Shown: positions 48,400 through 57,027 of the stretch, one piece after another | Position numbering within the stretch: position 1 is the first letter of the stretch | How the letters are laid out: each line of letters opens with the position of its first letter | From: Paenibacillaceae bacterium GAS479 | GTDB lineage: Bacteria > Bacillota > Bacilli > Paenibacillales > Paenibacillaceae | DNA length: 64,000 nt | NCBI GenBank assembly: GCA_900105225.1 | Contig: LT629764.1 | Span: 2,016,501-2,080,500 of the forward strand | Direction of reading: 5' to 3' | Notes under the pieces: model-generated | What the model was told of the DNA's origin: nothing | Database searches by the model: none | The model's input: only the letters and a program-made list of their open reading frames with translations | Made by a program: the position numbers and the translations under genes

Positions 48400-50247
48400 A
48401 TGTATGCAAACGAGCGTTACTTGACTCTGTTGAACCGATTCTCGGGCGATTCAGAACTAGGCTCGTCTGTCGAAGCTACACTGGAAGATATCGCCGCAGC
48501 TCTCTACTGCACGCCGCGCAACGCCAAGCTCATTCTCCGGCGCTTGCAGCAAGAGGAGCTGATTGCCTGGCATCCCGGACGAGGACGCGGGCATCGTTCC
48601 CGGATTTCTTTTTTGGCGCCTATGGAGGAGTATCTGATGAAGCTGCTGCAAGAGGCGGCAACGGCTGGTAATTACAGGGCTGCCTTCGAACTGCTGGGTG
48701 AGTATACAGGGGGAACGGACGTTAGGGAGAGGTTTCTGGGATGGCTCGACGGTCAATTCGGCTATAAAAAAGAGCAAAAAACAGACAGCGCAGCCCATGA
48801 TAGGCTCCGCTTCCCCATCCTCAACAAGGTCAATACATTGGACCCAGCGAAAGTAAACTTTGCGCTGGATGCTCATTTATTGCGCCAGCTGTTCGATCGG
48901 CTGCTTCGTTATTGCGAGGAAGAGCAGCGCATCGTGCCCGCTGCCGCTCATCACTGGAGCGTGAACGCCGAAGGAACCGTATGGACCTTCTTTTTGCGTA
49001 AAGGAATCCAGTTCCACGACGGACGGGAGCTGAGCTCCCGCGATGTCGTGTTTACGTTCCAGCGGCTGCGGGGCGAGACGGCGAATCGCTGGCTTACGCG
49101 GGGAGTGCAGGACATTCAAGCAATTGGATCGCATGTCGTCCGTTTTCAGCTCAGCAAGCCCAACTATATTTTCGAGCGGTTCGTCTGCTCAACGGCTGCA
49201 TCTCTGCTGCCGGACGGATTCGGGGGACGCGCGGAAGAAGAATTTTGGAAAAAGCCGATCGGCACAGGTCCCTTCCGCCTCCTTTGCAATAATTCATGCC
49301 GTATCGAGCTAAGCGCTCATGAGCTGTATTATGGAGGCCGTCCATATCTCGATTACGTGGACATGATCATCATACCGGAGGAATGCCAGCCGCTAATGGA
49401 ATCAGAGCCAGGCATGATGCGCATTCGCGATGGTTTTTATTATGATCCGAAGACCTCGCCCGATACCTTGCCGCCTTCAGACGACTGGCAATCCATTCAA
49501 AAGTTATGCCATGGCTGCGCGATGATGGGCTGGAATCTACGCAAACCCGGGCCGCAGCAATCTGAGGCTTTCCGGCGTGCGGTGCGCATGATTCTGGATC
49601 CGGCTGACCTGGTGGAACATCTTGCCGAAAAAAATGCTTTTCCAGCCTATGGTTTCCTGCCTGAGACGAGCGCCATGCGCACGTCAGAGCCGCTCCGACC
49701 AGAACGACTGCGCTCCGCCCTGCGCGAAGCCGAGTATGACGGCACACCGATTCACGTCGTCGTGGACCCAAAATACAGAGATGAGATCACATGGATGCAG
49801 AAGCGGCTTGCCGAGTGGGGCATTGTACTGGAGATCGAGTACGTCGTCCAAGGATGCGGAATAACTTTCCGCGATTCAGATCTGGCGATCTGGAGAATCG
49901 TTATCGCCGAGGATGAGGTATGTGAGATCGAAGCCTACGAGCATGAGGAATGCCTGCTGCACAACTATCTCGAAGACGACACGCATGAATGGATTATCGG
50001 GCGGATCGATGCTGCGCTAGCTTCACCCGATGCAGCTGCAAGACGGCAGATTTTGCGGCAGGTGGAAGAGCAGTTGCGGGACGATGGAACGATTATTTTT
50101 CTGCATCATCAGCAACTTAGCACCTATCTGCATCCGTCCGTTCAAGGTGTACGCCTCAATCGTCTCGGCTGGGTCGACTTCAAAAATGTTTGGTTGGAAA
50201 CCTGTCTGGCCGCACCGGAGCTTGCGGCGACGGAGCTTCGTTCGTAA
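48400..50247 (+). CDS. SgrR-type regulator with solute-binding domain
   Basis: 615 residues from ATG 48400 (AAGGAGG 9 bases upstream). N-terminal SgrR helix-turn-helix (TLEDIAAALYCTPRNAKLILRRLQQEELIAW), then an SBP_bac_5 (oligopeptide/nickel-binding-like) domain: LRKGIQFHDGRELSSRDVVFTFQR, KKPIGTGPFRLL, and AYGFLPETS. No signal peptide, so it acts in the cytoplasm as a ligand-sensing transcription factor. Its target is not obvious; a GNAT remnant follows. Confidence 0.9.
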   Translation: MYANERYLTLLNRFSGDSELGSSVEATLEDIAAALYCTPRNAKLILRRLQQEELIAWHPGRGRGHRSRISFLAPMEEYLMKLLQEAATAGNYRAAFELLGEYTGGTDVRERFLGWLDGQFGYKKEQKTDSAAHDRLRFPILNKVNTLDPAKVNFALDAHLLRQLFDRLLRYCEEEQRIVPAAAHHWSVNAEGTVWTFFLRKGIQFHDGRELSSRDVVFTFQRLRGETANRWLTRGVQDIQAIGSHVVRFQLSKPNYIFERFVCSTAASLLPDGFGGRAEEEFWKKPIGTGPFRLLCNNSCRIELSAHELYYGGRPYLDYVDMIIIPEECQPLMESEPGMMRIRDGFYYDPKTSPDTLPPSDDWQSIQKLCHGCAMMGWNLRKPGPQQSEAFRRAVRMILDPADLVEHLAEKNAFPAYGFLPETSAMRTSEPLRPERLRSALREAEYDGTPIHVVVDPKYRDEITWMQKRLAEWGIVLEIEYVVQGCGITFRDSDLAIWRIVIAEDEVCEIEAYEHEECLLHNYLEDDTHEWIIGRIDAALASPDAAARRQILRQVEEQLRDDGTIIFLHHQQLSTYLHPSVQGVRLNRLGWVDFKNVWLETCLAAPELAATELRS

Positions 50248-50298
50248 TTGCGAATGTTTTTTGCAAAATTTAAACTTCTATTTACTACTAAAATCTAG

Positions 50299-50634
50299 GT
50301 GCTAATTGAAATAATTCGGCTAGGAATAGAAGTTGAAAATAGACTAATTGGATATGTAGATTTAGCCTGTATAAAAGGAAATACGGCTGAAATAGGTGTT
50401 GCAATTGGCGAGCGTAGATTATGGGGTAAGGGGATCGGGGTTAGTGCAACAAAGCGATTAATTGACTATGCATCAAAGAAATTAGGCATTATCGTTTTTT
50501 ATGCAGAAGCACATGAATCGAATATGCGCTCCATAAATATGTTGAAGAGATTAGGATTTAAAGAATTGAGCCGAACAGGCGTGGAAGTATATAAAGGGGA
50601 AGAGTGTCGTCTAATCCAGTTTGTGCTTGAATAG
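50299..50634 (+). pseudogene. GNAT acetyltransferase, 5'-truncated remnant
   Basis: An in-frame TAG lies just before the first usable codon (GTG 50299) and there is no ribosome site. The 111 codons cover only the C-terminal two-thirds of a RimI/RimJ-like GNAT (IGYVDLACIKGNTAEIGVAIGE, RLWGKGIGVSATKRLIDYA, ESNMRSINMLKRLGFKE). The DNA is AT-rich relative to the flanks. Probably a decayed acquired gene. Confidence 0.7.
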
Positions 50635-50667
50635 CAAGCAAGCTTCTTGTTTTGAAAGGATGGACTC

Positions 50668-50937
50668 ATGAAACAATACCGGTATTACTTTATACTGTTC
50701 CCTCTATTGCTTGCCGCTGTTTGTTTATCTTATTTAAACCAAAAACCATCACCGGAACAATTAGTTAAAAAAAGCCTAGTGAAGCAAGAGGATGACACAG
50801 TAGCGGTTGCCGGATCTACTTTTCCTTGGAAGGGCGAGTATTACGATTCCATCCGGATGGGATTATTGCGAGAGGAATGGGAGCGAAACCCACTTTACGA
50901 AACAACAGATAACGAACAGCGGGACGGGAAGCTTTAG
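50668..50937 (+). CDS. Small membrane-anchored hypothetical protein (89 aa)
   Basis: ATG after GAAAGGATGG. One N-terminal helix (YYFILFPLLLAAVCLSYL), then a short extracytoplasmic part (DDTVAVAGSTFPWKGEYYDSIR). AT-rich like its neighbours. Function unknown. Confidence 0.65.
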   Translation: MKQYRYYFILFPLLLAAVCLSYLNQKPSPEQLVKKSLVKQEDDTVAVAGSTFPWKGEYYDSIRMGLLREEWERNPLYETTDNEQRDGKL

Positions 50938-50978
50938 TTCAATCAAGCCAATTCCATCTCACCTTCCATAGAAACCAA

Positions 50979-51024
50979 AAACAACCCGCCCCAGGCCAGT
51001 TGGCTTGTAGCGGGTTTCTCTTCA
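50979..51024 (+). terminator. Terminator
   Basis: AACCCGC...GCGGGTT with inner GGCCA/TGGC pairing, then TTCTCTTC. Confidence 0.65.
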
Positions 51025-51084
51025 TTTAGGGCAGACGTTTCAGCCAGGACACCAAGAGCCTGAGCACTCCAATATTTCTTGATT

Positions 51085-51666
51085 CTATCTTAACAAGGTA
51101 AGTATCTCTTTTACAGAATTATCAACAAATACTCGTTCAGGACGAGATTTCATGAACACCGTAAGTCCTATTAAAGATATGATCAACGTCTGCGCTAAAC
51201 CCTTTGAGTTAATACCGCTATCAAGCTCACCTGAGCGTAAGCCTCGTTCAATCGTTTCCTGGAATATTACCGAGAGATACATCTGATGTTCTCTTGTTAG
51301 GATTTCAAATTTCTCATCATGAGGCGCAAGTTCCACCATCGAATTGATGCAAAAGCAACCCCAGTTCGGACTTGTTTCATATTCTTTTGCCACCATATTT
51401 TCAAAAAAGGCACGGAATGCCTCTTTAACAGAAGAATTGTTTTGAAGATTAGTGCGAACATAGGCAGCATGGGAAGTCGTATATTTTCGCAACGCAGCTT
51501 CAAATAATCCTTTTTTGTCTCCAAAGGTGGAGTATATGCTTGGACGCTGAATGCCCATTCTTGATGTCAAGTCGCTTAAAGAGGTAGCTTCGAACCCTTT
51601 TTCCCAAAATAGTTGCATAGCTGCATCCAATGCCTTTTCCTCATCAAATTCGCGTTGTCGAGCCAT
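51085..51666 (-). CDS. TetR-family repressor
   Basis: 193 residues from ATG 51666 (AGAGGGG upstream). N-terminal helix-turn-helix: ALDAAMQLFWEKGFEATSLSDLTSRMGI, QRPSIYSTFGDKKGLFEAALRKY. The C-terminal ligand domain includes NWGCFCINSMVELAPHD. Divergent from an MFS exporter, with two matching dyads (51683-51696, 51869-51882) as likely operators, so it presumably represses itself and the exporter. Confidence 0.92.
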   Translation of the reverse strand: MARQREFDEEKALDAAMQLFWEKGFEATSLSDLTSRMGIQRPSIYSTFGDKKGLFEAALRKYTTSHAAYVRTNLQNNSSVKEAFRAFFENMVAKEYETSPNWGCFCINSMVELAPHDEKFEILTREHQMYLSVIFQETIERGLRSGELDSGINSKGLAQTLIISLIGLTVFMKSRPERVFVDNSVKEILTLLR

Positions 51667-51682
51667 AGCAACCCCTCTTTTC

Positions 51683-51696
51683 ATATCGAACGGTAT
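51683..51696. promoter_or_regulatory. TetR operator candidate 1
   Basis: ATATCGAACGGTAT, an imperfect dyad with the same half-site GGTAT as operator 2, just before the TetR gene. Confidence 0.55.
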
Positions 51697-51822
51697 AATA
51701 TAATTTTATTATTTGAAGATTATCCTGTCAATAAGATTAAACTTTTGTAGCTCTTAGATCTCCTATAATAACAGATAAAGAGGAGCTTCCGCTCCACTTC
51801 AGCTGTCCTGCACAGTAATTTC

Positions 51823-51852
51823 TTGACAGTCATCTTTTTTTAGAGTTATATT
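51823..51852 (+). promoter_or_regulatory. sigma-A promoter of the MFS gene
   Basis: TTGACA (51823-51828), 18-base spacer, TATATT (51847-51852). Confidence 0.8.
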
Positions 51853-51868
51853 AACCAGGCAACATTTC

Positions 51869-51882
51869 ATACCAATCGGTAT
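51869..51882. promoter_or_regulatory. TetR operator candidate 2
   Basis: ATACCAATCGGTAT, perfect ATACC/GGTAT half-sites, about 10 bases downstream of the predicted transcription start: a roadblock position. Confidence 0.65.
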
Positions 51883-51956
51883 TTTATTTTATAAATCTGA
51901 TAAGCATATTTAAGGAGGCGTTACCTATAGCATCAGAATCAGCACCCGTATCTTCA

Positions 51957-53111
51957 ATGTCTCGTCATGTTGCACTCTTATTTGCGATCGCTTGCGGACT
52001 GGCAGTCGCCAACATATATTACGCGCAACCCTTGCTGGACGCTATTTCAAACGAGTTTGGTATTACTCCCTCATCCGTCGGCATTGTTATTACAATCACT
52101 CAAGTTTGTTACGCACTTGGACTGCTATTGCTAGTGCCCCTCGGCGATTTATTAAATCGACGTTGGCTGATCGCTGGACAGATGTTAATATCCGTGTTGG
52201 CTTTGATTGTGGTTGGCACCGCCCCCACCAGCATGGTGTTATTCATAGGCATAGCTGCCATTGGATTGCTTGCCGTAGTGACACAAACGCTCGTTGCATT
52301 CGTGGCAACTTTAGCTGCCCCAGCCGAACGTGGGCGTGCTGTGGGTGTTGTGACAAGTGGAATAGTAATCGGTATTCTACTGGCGCGAACTTTCGCTGGT
52401 GTAATAACGGATATAGCTGGTTGGCGTTTTGTCTACCTTGTCTCTGCCTTATTAACGCTGATCATGGCATGCGTATTGTTTAGGGTACTGCCGCATTATG
52501 AGCACAAAAGAGAATCATTATCCTACCTACAGTTGCTTCGTTCTCTGCTCACATTGTTCGCACAAGAACGAATCCTGCGAATCCGTGCTTCACTAGCCAT
52601 GATGATTTTTACCGTCTTCAGTATATTCTGGACTTCCCTAGTGCTGCCTCTCAGCGCTCCGCCTCTTTCTCTTTCACATACTGCGATTGGGGCGTTTGGC
52701 CTCGCTGGAGTTGCTGGAGCGTTAGCGGCAGCGCGGGCAGGTCGGCTTGCCGATCAAGGTTTAGGGCAGAGGACTACAGGCGTGGCATTGATTCTATTGC
52801 TTATTTCATGGTTGCCAATAAGCTATACTCAACATTCGCTTCTCGCATTAGTCATCGGTATTGTCCTTCTTGACCTGGCCGTACAAGCGGTACATGTCAC
52901 CAACCAAAGCATGATCCTTGCTTTGCGCCCTGAGGCACGCAGTAGGCTTACTGCTGGCTACATGATTTTCTATTCCATTGGTAGCGCCATCGGGTCAATC
53001 GCATCTACCAGTATCTACGTTTACTCAGGCTGGAACGGAGTTTGCTTGTTAGGTGCAATTGTCAGTGCCTTGGCTCTGCTATTCTGGCTGCTGACCCGTC
53101 GCCTTAACTAA
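51957..53111 (+). CDS. MFS exporter controlled by TetR regulator
   Basis: 384 residues from ATG 51957. Twelve helices; opens ALLFAIACGLAVANIYYAQPLLDAI, typical of the YgaY/arabinose-efflux-like MFS group; motif A LGDLLNRRWLI. A strong AAGGAGG (51912-51918) stands 8 bases before an in-frame ATA (51927), not before the ATG, so translation may begin at a non-standard ATA codon or the true ATG was lost. Substrate unknown. Confidence 0.88.
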   Translation: MSRHVALLFAIACGLAVANIYYAQPLLDAISNEFGITPSSVGIVITITQVCYALGLLLLVPLGDLLNRRWLIAGQMLISVLALIVVGTAPTSMVLFIGIAAIGLLAVVTQTLVAFVATLAAPAERGRAVGVVTSGIVIGILLARTFAGVITDIAGWRFVYLVSALLTLIMACVLFRVLPHYEHKRESLSYLQLLRSLLTLFAQERILRIRASLAMMIFTVFSIFWTSLVLPLSAPPLSLSHTAIGAFGLAGVAGALAAARAGRLADQGLGQRTTGVALILLLISWLPISYTQHSLLALVIGIVLLDLAVQAVHVTNQSMILALRPEARSRLTAGYMIFYSIGSAIGSIASTSIYVYSGWNGVCLLGAIVSALALLFWLLTRRLN

Positions 53112-53153
53112 TAAAATTCGGGTTACTCTGCAGAAGAACAGCGTAGCTTCCAG

Positions 53154-54890
53154 TTAGCTCAGATGCTCCTGCCTACGAGGCTGCCTCGGCGAGGCTTCCT
53201 GCAGCAAAGTGAGCACCACATCAGCTTGCGCGTGTCGCAGCTTGAACGACTGCTCGCCCTTGCCGGCGGCTAGACTGATCTGCAGCGTAGCTCGGGAGCT
53301 TCGATCCTGCATCCGGTTTTGCGACATGCGGCGCCACTGAATTCGCCGTTTTGGAATCAGTACCTGCACTTGCTCCAGGCCGCCTCCGCTAATAGCCAGT
53401 TGCCCTTCCCCTTGCGCCCAGCCTGCGTTACGATGTTCCAGCCAGCCAGTTAACAGAACGAACAGCGGTAGCAGCAGGCTGAGCCAGTTATAAGGCTCGG
53501 GAATCCAGATCAGACCAGGAATGGCTACGATCATGGCGATTAACGTTGGCCATCCCGCATAAGGCATCCATGCCGAGCGCTCCACCTTGTTCCAGGTTTC
53601 CGGGATCTGGAACGCAGGGGCAAATTCCTGCAAAAATGCTTCAGTCTCCGATTTTCTCAAAATCGGGAACAGAATAAAGGACTTTTCTTTCTCATCCAAA
53701 TTACCGGTAATAGAGGCACGAATGCTGAACCAGCCAAACGGTCGGTGCAAGATGGGCTGCACGATCTGCAGCGCCTGAATCCTCTCTAACTCAATCGTTT
53801 GCTGCTTCTTCTCCAGCAATCCTTTTTCTACTTTAAGCTTGCCGTTTTTGCGCTCAATTCGGAAGCCGTAATTGGAATTCAACAACTCCAGCGTAGTTAT
53901 CGCCCAGGCCAGCAAAAATAGGATTGGTAAAGATATAAGCAGCCAGGAGGAGCCGAACCAAGTATTCAGCAGATCCAGCAGATCAATATCTTTGAACCAA
54001 TTATCTGCTAGTCTTGAAATGATTCCAGTTAAAATCAGAAAAACGACACCTGTTTTGTACGAGGTAAGAGCGTAGCTCCACAGCATGACGGGACTAATTT
54101 TTCGCGACGCCCCATCTTCCAGTGCCGCCCCCATCGCTGCTGATCCAGCATGAGGAGGTAAAACCCCCTCCCCTTGTACAGCCGAAGCCGCAGCTTGGCG
54201 CGGTCCAGCCGTGGAACGGATTGCCTCTGGAGGATCCTGAGGCCATTCCGTCGTCAAGCTAGCAGCGTTGGAATCCGCTTGTGGATGTAATCCCCCCCTT
54301 AAGTAGGCTACAGGTGGAGCTGATTCTTGCGATTCCAGTCCAGTCGCGGCGGGCTGCACTTCCCTGCCCGCTTCACCCTCAGCGGTGCGCCCCGGCCCAG
54401 CATTGGCTCCGGCAAAGCCGAGCGTTTGCTGAATGCGCTGCGCCTCCGCAGCGGACAAAGACGGCAGCACCGCTTCCGGCTTCTCGCCGCCAGCCGTCTC
54501 TATGCGCAGCTGGATGAGGCCAAACATACGGTCGGCAATATTTTGCGTAGTATCGATAGACTGAATCCGCTCTCTCTGAATCCACATACTCTGGCGCGTC
54601 CAGACGCCATGCTCGATGCTAATTGCCGTTGCATCCGCCACATAGCGGAAGCGGCTCCACCTCAGCCAAGCAGTCAGTATGAGCAGCGCCACAGCCAAAA
54701 TAGCGACTACAAGCGTCAGCCAGAAGCGGCTCACTTCCATCCCCGTCACCCTCGGCCCCCACAGTACAATGAGCGGCAGTATTGGGAGGAAACCGTACAT
54801 TTCCTTAAGGCCCTTGGCGCAAAAGAACAATATAGAAATCGGGTGCAGCCGCTTCATTTCTCCTTTTTCCCGCGGATTAGATTTCATCAT
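53154..54890 (-). CDS. ydbT: PH-domain (bPH2/DUF304) membrane protein, YdbT-like
   Basis: 578 residues. Three YdbT-type bPH2 modules: about 70-155 (DATAISIEHGVWTRQSMWIQRERIQSIDTTQN), ~340-420 (NGKLKVEKGLLEKKQQTIELERIQALQIVQ) and the C-terminus. Membrane helix pairs occur between them (PILPLIVLWG; TLVVAILAVALLIL; LLISLPILFLLAWAI; LPLFVLLTGW). A ~120-residue low-complexity insert (~160-280) makes it longer than the Bacillus protein. It overlaps ydbS. YdbS/T are linked to resistance to certain bacteriocins such as LCI; biochemical role unknown. Confidence 0.85.
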   Translation of the reverse strand: MMKSNPREKGEMKRLHPISILFFCAKGLKEMYGFLPILPLIVLWGPRVTGMEVSRFWLTLVVAILAVALLILTAWLRWSRFRYVADATAISIEHGVWTRQSMWIQRERIQSIDTTQNIADRMFGLIQLRIETAGGEKPEAVLPSLSAAEAQRIQQTLGFAGANAGPGRTAEGEAGREVQPAATGLESQESAPPVAYLRGGLHPQADSNAASLTTEWPQDPPEAIRSTAGPRQAAASAVQGEGVLPPHAGSAAMGAALEDGASRKISPVMLWSYALTSYKTGVVFLILTGIISRLADNWFKDIDLLDLLNTWFGSSWLLISLPILFLLAWAITTLELLNSNYGFRIERKNGKLKVEKGLLEKKQQTIELERIQALQIVQPILHRPFGWFSIRASITGNLDEKEKSFILFPILRKSETEAFLQEFAPAFQIPETWNKVERSAWMPYAGWPTLIAMIVAIPGLIWIPEPYNWLSLLLPLFVLLTGWLEHRNAGWAQGEGQLAISGGGLEQVQVLIPKRRIQWRRMSQNRMQDRSSRATLQISLAAGKGEQSFKLRHAQADVVLTLLQEASPRQPRRQEHLS

Positions 54891-55410
54891 CGGCCGCCCT
54901 CGTCAATGTAACAAGCCGACAGCGCAAATCCTCGGCGACACTTTCCGTCAACCCGGGGATAGAGTGGCTGCCCGCAGCCGTCGCTACAGTAAGCGTCGCG
55001 ATTCCAAAGCGTTTCTGGATCGGCCCTTGTTTCGTATCGATATGCTGGATGCGTACCATCGGGATCAGCGTCTGCTTGCGGGTAAATATCCCATAATGCA
55101 GCTCAATCTCATGCTCCCGAATGCTGTAACGCCAGCTTTTATATTGCAGTTTGGGCATCCAGACCAACTCGACCGGGATATGTACCGCCAGCAAGGCTGC
55201 GAACGTACTCACGATCCACACGTACCAATGGAACCGAATCGTCAGCCACAGCAGTACGAGCACAATGACTAGTTCAATCGCAAGCGAGAACAGCCCTCCC
55301 ATTTTGTTGACCCCAATAACCCGCGGATCCAACCTTAGCAATTCCTGACTCTCTTGATGCTTCTGATTATCTAGGTTCTCATCTAGACTATATTCTTCTC
55401 CAACGTTCAT
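54877..55410 (-). CDS. ydbS: PH-domain (bPH2) membrane protein, YdbS-like
   Basis: 177 residues from ATG 55410 (AAGGGGGAG upstream). Two membrane helices (LFSLAIELVIVLVLLWLTI; WIVSTFAALLAVHIPVEL), then one bPH2 domain (YSIREHEIELHYGIFTRKQTLIPMVRIQHIDTKQG). Its last 14 bases overlap ydbT, so the two are coupled and likely act as a complex in the membrane. Confidence 0.87.
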   Translation of the reverse strand: MNVGEEYSLDENLDNQKHQESQELLRLDPRVIGVNKMGGLFSLAIELVIVLVLLWLTIRFHWYVWIVSTFAALLAVHIPVELVWMPKLQYKSWRYSIREHEIELHYGIFTRKQTLIPMVRIQHIDTKQGPIQKRFGIATLTVATAAGSHSIPGLTESVAEDLRCRLVTLTRAADDEI

Positions 55411-55592
55411 ACGGCTCCCCCTTAATCGTTCCTCTCTATACGCCTCGTTGGCTGGCAAGTTACATCATTAACCGCAATAGAGATCAATCATACCATCCTT
55501 TTCCCTTCATCGGTTCTGCAACAATTTGTAAATCCGTACCGTCGAAAGGGCAGACTTTGAACGTTGAAAATAGATAAAGGGGGAGTGATAGC

Positions 55593-56183
55593 ATGAGAAA
55601 GTACGTAGGAATTTCTTTAATGCTAGCCTTGCTGCTCTCGATAATAGTATTACCTAGCCCTGTCCAAGCCTGTTCCTGCGTCGCTCCCGGCACCACACAG
55701 GAAGAGTTAGTTAAAAGCGATGTCGTATTCAGCGGCAAAGTTGCCCTCATCCGTGATCGCTTTGCGAATCCCTTCACCGCTCCGTTCATAGAAGATGACG
55801 GGAATCCTTATCAAGTCAGACTCGTGACAGAAGCCGTCTGGAAAGGTGAGCTCGGCCGCGAAGCAGTCGTGTTTACCTCAGTGAGCGGGGGGAGCTGCGG
55901 ATTCCCATTTGAGGACGGTCAGCGTTATCTAGTGTTTGCCCATACGGATAAAAAAGGGAAGCTCGTCGCAAGCTCATGCAGCGCGACAGAAAAATTGACG
56001 GACACGGGCTCTTCAAAGAGGTTAGTTCAGCTTGGCTCCGGCCAGCTTCCGCTGCCTGTCGAACCCGCAGAGGCTCCCCATTCGTCCACCGCTGGGTGGA
56101 CCATTTCCATACTAGCCGGCGGAGTCGCCCTAGCTGCATTTGTCATCATGCTTCTTTTTAGGCGAAGCCGAAAGCGGAGCTAA
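55593..56183 (+). CDS. TIMP/netrin-like secreted membrane protein
   Basis: 196 residues after AAAGGGGGAG. Signal peptide (ISLMLALLLSIIVLPSPVQA) cut just before CSC, so the mature protein begins with a Cys, as in TIMPs. The domain shows DVVFSGKVALI, YQVRLVTEAVWKG, SCGFPFEDGQRYLVFA and a late Cys. A C-terminal helix (ISILAGGVALAAFVIMLLF) plus RRSRKR anchors it. Target protease, if any, is unknown. Confidence 0.85.
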   Translation: MRKYVGISLMLALLLSIIVLPSPVQACSCVAPGTTQEELVKSDVVFSGKVALIRDRFANPFTAPFIEDDGNPYQVRLVTEAVWKGELGREAVVFTSVSGGSCGFPFEDGQRYLVFAHTDKKGKLVASSCSATEKLTDTGSSKRLVQLGSGQLPLPVEPAEAPHSSTAGWTISILAGGVALAAFVIMLLFRRSRKRS

Positions 56184-56236
56184 GCCGTATAATAAGCAGA
56201 AACATTTGGAAGCAGATTAATTTGGGGGAGATTTTT

Positions 56237-56917
56237 TTGCGGATACTTGGTCTAAAGCTGCTTACGAGCGAGCTGGAACAACTCCACAGATTTTACACGG
56301 AAATACTGGAGCTGTCTCTTGTAGAGAGTTCAAAGACTGCGTTTACCGTACAAGTTGGGCAATCACAATTAACGTTTGAGCAGGCGGAAGCTGCGGGGGC
56401 AAGTCCGTTTTATCATTTTGCGTTCAACATTCCCGGTAATAGAATGGATGAATCCATAGCTTGGCTAAACTCTGCTGGCGTTGAAATCACTACGTTACCG
56501 AACAACTCGAAAACGTCCTTTTCGCAAACCTGGAATTCAACTTCGATTTACTTTTACGATTCCGCCCATAATATTGTTGAATTCATTGCCAGGCACACTC
56601 TCGATCATACAAGCACTGCTCCTTTTACAAACAAGGATTTACTTAATATCAGCGAAATCGGGCTCGTCGTTAACGATGTGCCGGGTACGAAGGACTTGCT
56701 GACGTCCGCCCTCTCCATCGATGGCTACAAAAACAGCTATGATACATTTGGAGCTTTAGGAGATGAAGAAGGATTGTTCATTCTGGCTGCATGCCAGAGG
56801 GTCTGGTTTGGCTCGGTTAAAAAGGCGGCTGTTTTCAACACAGAAATTACTATAGAAGGCACGCAAAAAGGACAGCTGCAAATTGGAGATTATCCGTATC
56901 AGATTATCGTTCGCTAG
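56237..56917 (+). CDS. VOC-superfamily (glyoxalase-like) protein
   Basis: 226 residues from TTG 56237 (GGGGGAG 6 bases upstream). Two betabetabeta modules: ILGLKLLTSELEQLHRFYTEIL, FYHFAFNIPGN, SIYFYDSAHNIVEF (metal Glu); and a second, ISEIGLVVNDVPGTKDLL. Possible metalloenzyme or lactoylglutathione-lyase relative, exact substrate unknown. Ends in a terminator. Confidence 0.85.
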   Translation: MRILGLKLLTSELEQLHRFYTEILELSLVESSKTAFTVQVGQSQLTFEQAEAAGASPFYHFAFNIPGNRMDESIAWLNSAGVEITTLPNNSKTSFSQTWNSTSIYFYDSAHNIVEFIARHTLDHTSTAPFTNKDLLNISEIGLVVNDVPGTKDLLTSALSIDGYKNSYDTFGALGDEEGLFILAACQRVWFGSVKKAAVFNTEITIEGTQKGQLQIGDYPYQIIVR

Positions 56918-56947
56918 TTAACCTCTGGGCCTAAAATAATTCATACA

Positions 56948-56994
56948 AAAAGAACCCCCGAATCCGCATTGCTGCGGACCGGGGGTTCTTTTGT
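56948..56994. terminator. Terminator between convergent genes
   Basis: AAAAGAACCCCCG...CCGC/GCGG...CGGGGGTTCTTTT. Confidence 0.92.
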
Positions 56995-57027
56995 GCATGG
57001 AATGAATAAATAACGACTACGCTCGCT

